From positions 1 through 64,000 of the forward strand of contig JAWKUA010000023.1 of NCBI GenBank assembly GCA_041398785.1: 64,000 bases of DNA. Direction: 5' to 3'. This document shows, piece after piece, positions 63,699 through 64,000 of this stretch; the stretch's first letter is position 1; each line of letters starts with the position of its first letter. This stretch comes from Planctomycetaceae bacterium (GTDB lineage: Bacteria > Planctomycetota > Planctomycetia > Planctomycetales > Planctomycetaceae). The position numbers and the translations under genes are program-made. A model generated the notes under the pieces. The model made no database searches, was not told the origin of the DNA, and worked only from the letters and a program-made list of their open reading frames with translations.

Positions 63699-64000
63699 CT
63701 ACAGCCGCTGCACGTGTTGCAGCGCGAAGTCGCGCCGCGTCAGTTTCAGCGGACGTTCCTGAGTGATCCACAGCCGCCACCAGACGCCCAGCACCAGCCG
63801 CGAACAGTGCGTAGGCGTGGTCGGCTTTTCCGGACGATTGTTGCTCCAGCATCCGTTGAATCGTCGGCCAATTCAGCATTCCCGTTTGATGTGCGAAGTC
63901 TTCGGTCAGAGTTTCCCGCAGCAGCGGCTGCCAGTCACTGCTGATCCACTGTTCCAGCGGAATCAGAAATCCGGCCTTGCGACGGTCGATAATTTGGCAG
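63699..64000 (-). CDS. asnB: Asparagine synthase (glutamine-hydrolysing), C-terminal part, frameshifted, cut by window end
   Basis: The last 100 or so residues of an AsnB-type enzyme. From the window edge the minus strand reads KAGFLIPLEQWISSDWQPLL, then QRMLEQQSSGKADHAYALFA, the typical end of the synthetase domain. Near 63796-63803 the frame shifts by one base. The other frame continues LVLGVWWRLWITQERPL and ends DFALQHVQRL with TAG at 63699-63701, matching the usual hydrophobic tail. The glutaminase domain lies beyond the window. This is the fourth shift of this kind in the window. It stops 111 bp before the glmU start. Confidence 0.75.

Noticed and set aside
1..64000. rRNA operon, CRISPR array, prophage or integrase
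   Set aside because: None of the characteristic sequences or gene sets was seen on either strand; the only transposase-like gene is the broken RAYT.

Overview
The window is about 60% GC and reads as a chromosomal segment of a planctomycete (Planctomycetota, probably a Planctomycetaceae-like marine or metagenomic lineage). The evidence is a DUF1559 protein with a prepilin-type N-terminus, two very large Ser/Thr kinase-WD40 membrane proteins each next to an ECF sigma factor, a LEPR-XLL-type secretion motif on an RTX-repeat protein, a DUF1080 protein, a cytochrome-bearing sugar-dehydrogenase-like protein, and three genes of tetrahydromethanopterin (H4MPT) C1 metabolism. No rRNA, tRNA or CRISPR array is visible.

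Layout. 0-9.4 kb: NtrC-type two-component pair, DUF1559 protein, giant kinase-WD40 with a divergent ECF sigma factor. 9.4-17.9 kb: ExbB/TolQ-like channel, methylene-H4MPT dehydrogenase, lipoprotein, beta-ketoacyl synthase, ABC exporter pair, TlpA-like thioredoxin lipoprotein, terminator, nitroreductase. 17.9-23.4 kb: CBM9/sugar dehydrogenase/cytochrome c fusion, ComM/YifB ATPase, DUF447. 23.4-28.7 kb: accessory-looking stretch with a palindromic repeat, secreted esterase, a 320-bp duplicated segment, a broken REP-associated transposase, HipA kinase and a DUF262 protein. 28.9-34.6 kb: a second ECF sigma/kinase-WD40 unit (kinase frameshifted) and a divergent RTX-repeat protein. 34.8-36.9 kb: small membrane protein, degraded amidase, mosaic of short repeats and the second copy of the 320-bp duplication. 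36.9-42.4 kb: RFAP synthase, glycosyltransferase, a small lipoprotein with a heavy-metal-associated (HMA) domain whose first metal-binding Cys codon is UGA (candidate selenoprotein), then folE, a phosphorylase-family protein and VanZ. 42.9-50 kb: a 2353-residue FHA/coiled-coil/membrane protein with a 63-residue internal repeat. 50-64 kb: a large anchored protein, DUF1080, SDR, Gfo/Idh/MocA, frr, M50 protease, lipoprotein, prenyltransferase-repeat protein, Ca/Na antiporter, and frameshifted glmU and asnB (the last cut by the window end).

How it fits together. The two ECF/kinase units and the NtrC pair are signalling modules. Mtd, DUF447 and RFAP synthase belong to one H4MPT-linked C1 pathway but lie at three separate loci. 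At least four genes (transposase, second kinase, glmU, asnB) carry a frame shift that a single inserted or deleted base would explain. glmU and asnB are genes one expects to be intact, so residual indel errors in the assembly are a serious possibility for those; the transposase is more likely truly degenerate. The strongest candidate for new biology is the UGA-containing HMA lipoprotein at 39088-39438, followed by the giant FHA/coiled-coil protein and the DUF262-HipA pair.
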